Assembly (NCBI GenBank): GCA_009602725.1
Contig: WELB01000001.1
Coordinates: forward strand, 265,740-293,720
Length of the DNA: 27,981 nt
Reading direction: 5' to 3'
Source: Spirogloea muscicola
Taxonomy: Eukaryota; Streptophyta; Zygnematophyceae; Spirogloeales; Spirogloeaceae
The stretch's first letter is position 1; each line of letters opens with the position of its first letter. Below the pieces are notes generated by a model. That model was not told where the DNA came from, did not search any database, and saw only the letters and a program-made list of their open reading frames with translations. Shown piece after piece: positions 27,698 to 27,981 of this stretch. The position numbers and the translations under genes were made by a program.

Positions 27698-27981
27698 TAG
27701 CGCTTCCCGGTGGCCCCCTTCTCGTCCTCTGGTCGACCGCTCCAACCTGGGGCTCTCTGCCTCGCGGGCCGGCCACGCTGCCTCGAAGGCCGCTCGCTGC
27801 AAGGCGGCCAAGCACTCCGATCACCCACCTGCCGACGAGTTCGTCCCCTTGGCGGTGGACGTGCACGGGGCTCTTGGGTCCCAGTGGCTTGACCTATTGG
27901 CTAGGCTTGCGCGGCGGGCTGTGTCCCGCAGACGCGGCGAGCCAGCCGACTTCAACGCCGCGGGCTCGTGGGCTCAGGTAT
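27698..27981 (+). mobile_element. Retroelement ORF segment, copy 9, runs off the window
   Basis: Open frame in phase with L-V-D-R-S-N-L-G-L-S, then K-H-S-D-H-P-P-A-D-E-F-V-P-L-A-V-D-V-H-G and L-D-L-L-A-R-L-A-R-R-A. The block around F-V-P-L-A-V-D-V-H-G-A-L-G is of the kind seen after the reverse transcriptase core in LINE-like polyproteins (from memory; no core motif is visible). It aligns with 9140-9250 and supplies the best evidence that all the short tails belong to a retroelement ORF. No stop is reached. Confidence 0.6.

Overview
The window looks like nuclear DNA of a green alga, probably Trebouxiophyceae. That is inferred from many short GT-AG introns (about 115 to 290 bases), plastid transit peptides, and GC-rich, (CGG)n-bearing flanks around less GC-rich gene bodies. 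Four intron-rich genes can be followed exon by exon with consistent splice phases. They are a plastid triose-phosphate/phosphate translocator (minus, 2555-5838), an AT-hook protein with a conserved C-terminal domain of unknown function (minus, 7625-9839), a full-length ABCC-type ABC transporter (plus, about 13252-23400) and a plastid-type lipoyl synthase (minus, 24459-27094). A fifth possible gene, a small membrane-anchored protein, begins at 1523 on the plus strand, but only its first exon is credible.

Between the genes lie dense remains of one non-LTR-type retroelement family. At least eight fragments, all on the plus strand, end in variants of the same C-terminus, S-D-L-x-L-L-T-R-G-Y-stop (3-53, 412-522, 6251-6307, 6467-6508, 9140-9478, 10590-10907, 27301-27333, 27496-27528). 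A ninth (27698-27981) runs off the window before its stop. The tails carry a recurring stem-loop module (GGGCTGGC..CAGCC), which also occurs alone, in tandem (10990-11340) and inverted. Two long direct repeats tie the left and right parts of the window together: 529-656 = 27570-27697 (128 bases, identical) and 6294-6414 = 27320-27440 (121 bases, 3 differences).

Layout: 1-1130 retroelement tails and GC-rich sequence; 1131-2554 single-copy sequence with the weak small gene; 2555-5838 translocator; 5839-7624 repeat debris and its 5' flank; 7625-9839 AT-hook gene, whose enlarged first intron holds a retroelement tail; 9840-13251 repeat debris; 13252-23400 ABC transporter; 23401-24458 repeat-poor gap between two convergent genes; 24459-27094 lipoyl synthase; 27095-27981 piled-up retroelement tails.

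The genes do not form a pathway. The translocator and lipoyl synthase serve the plastid (export of fixed carbon; lipoylation, chiefly of plastid pyruvate dehydrogenase). The ABC transporter probably acts at the vacuole or another membrane, and the AT-hook protein is probably nuclear.
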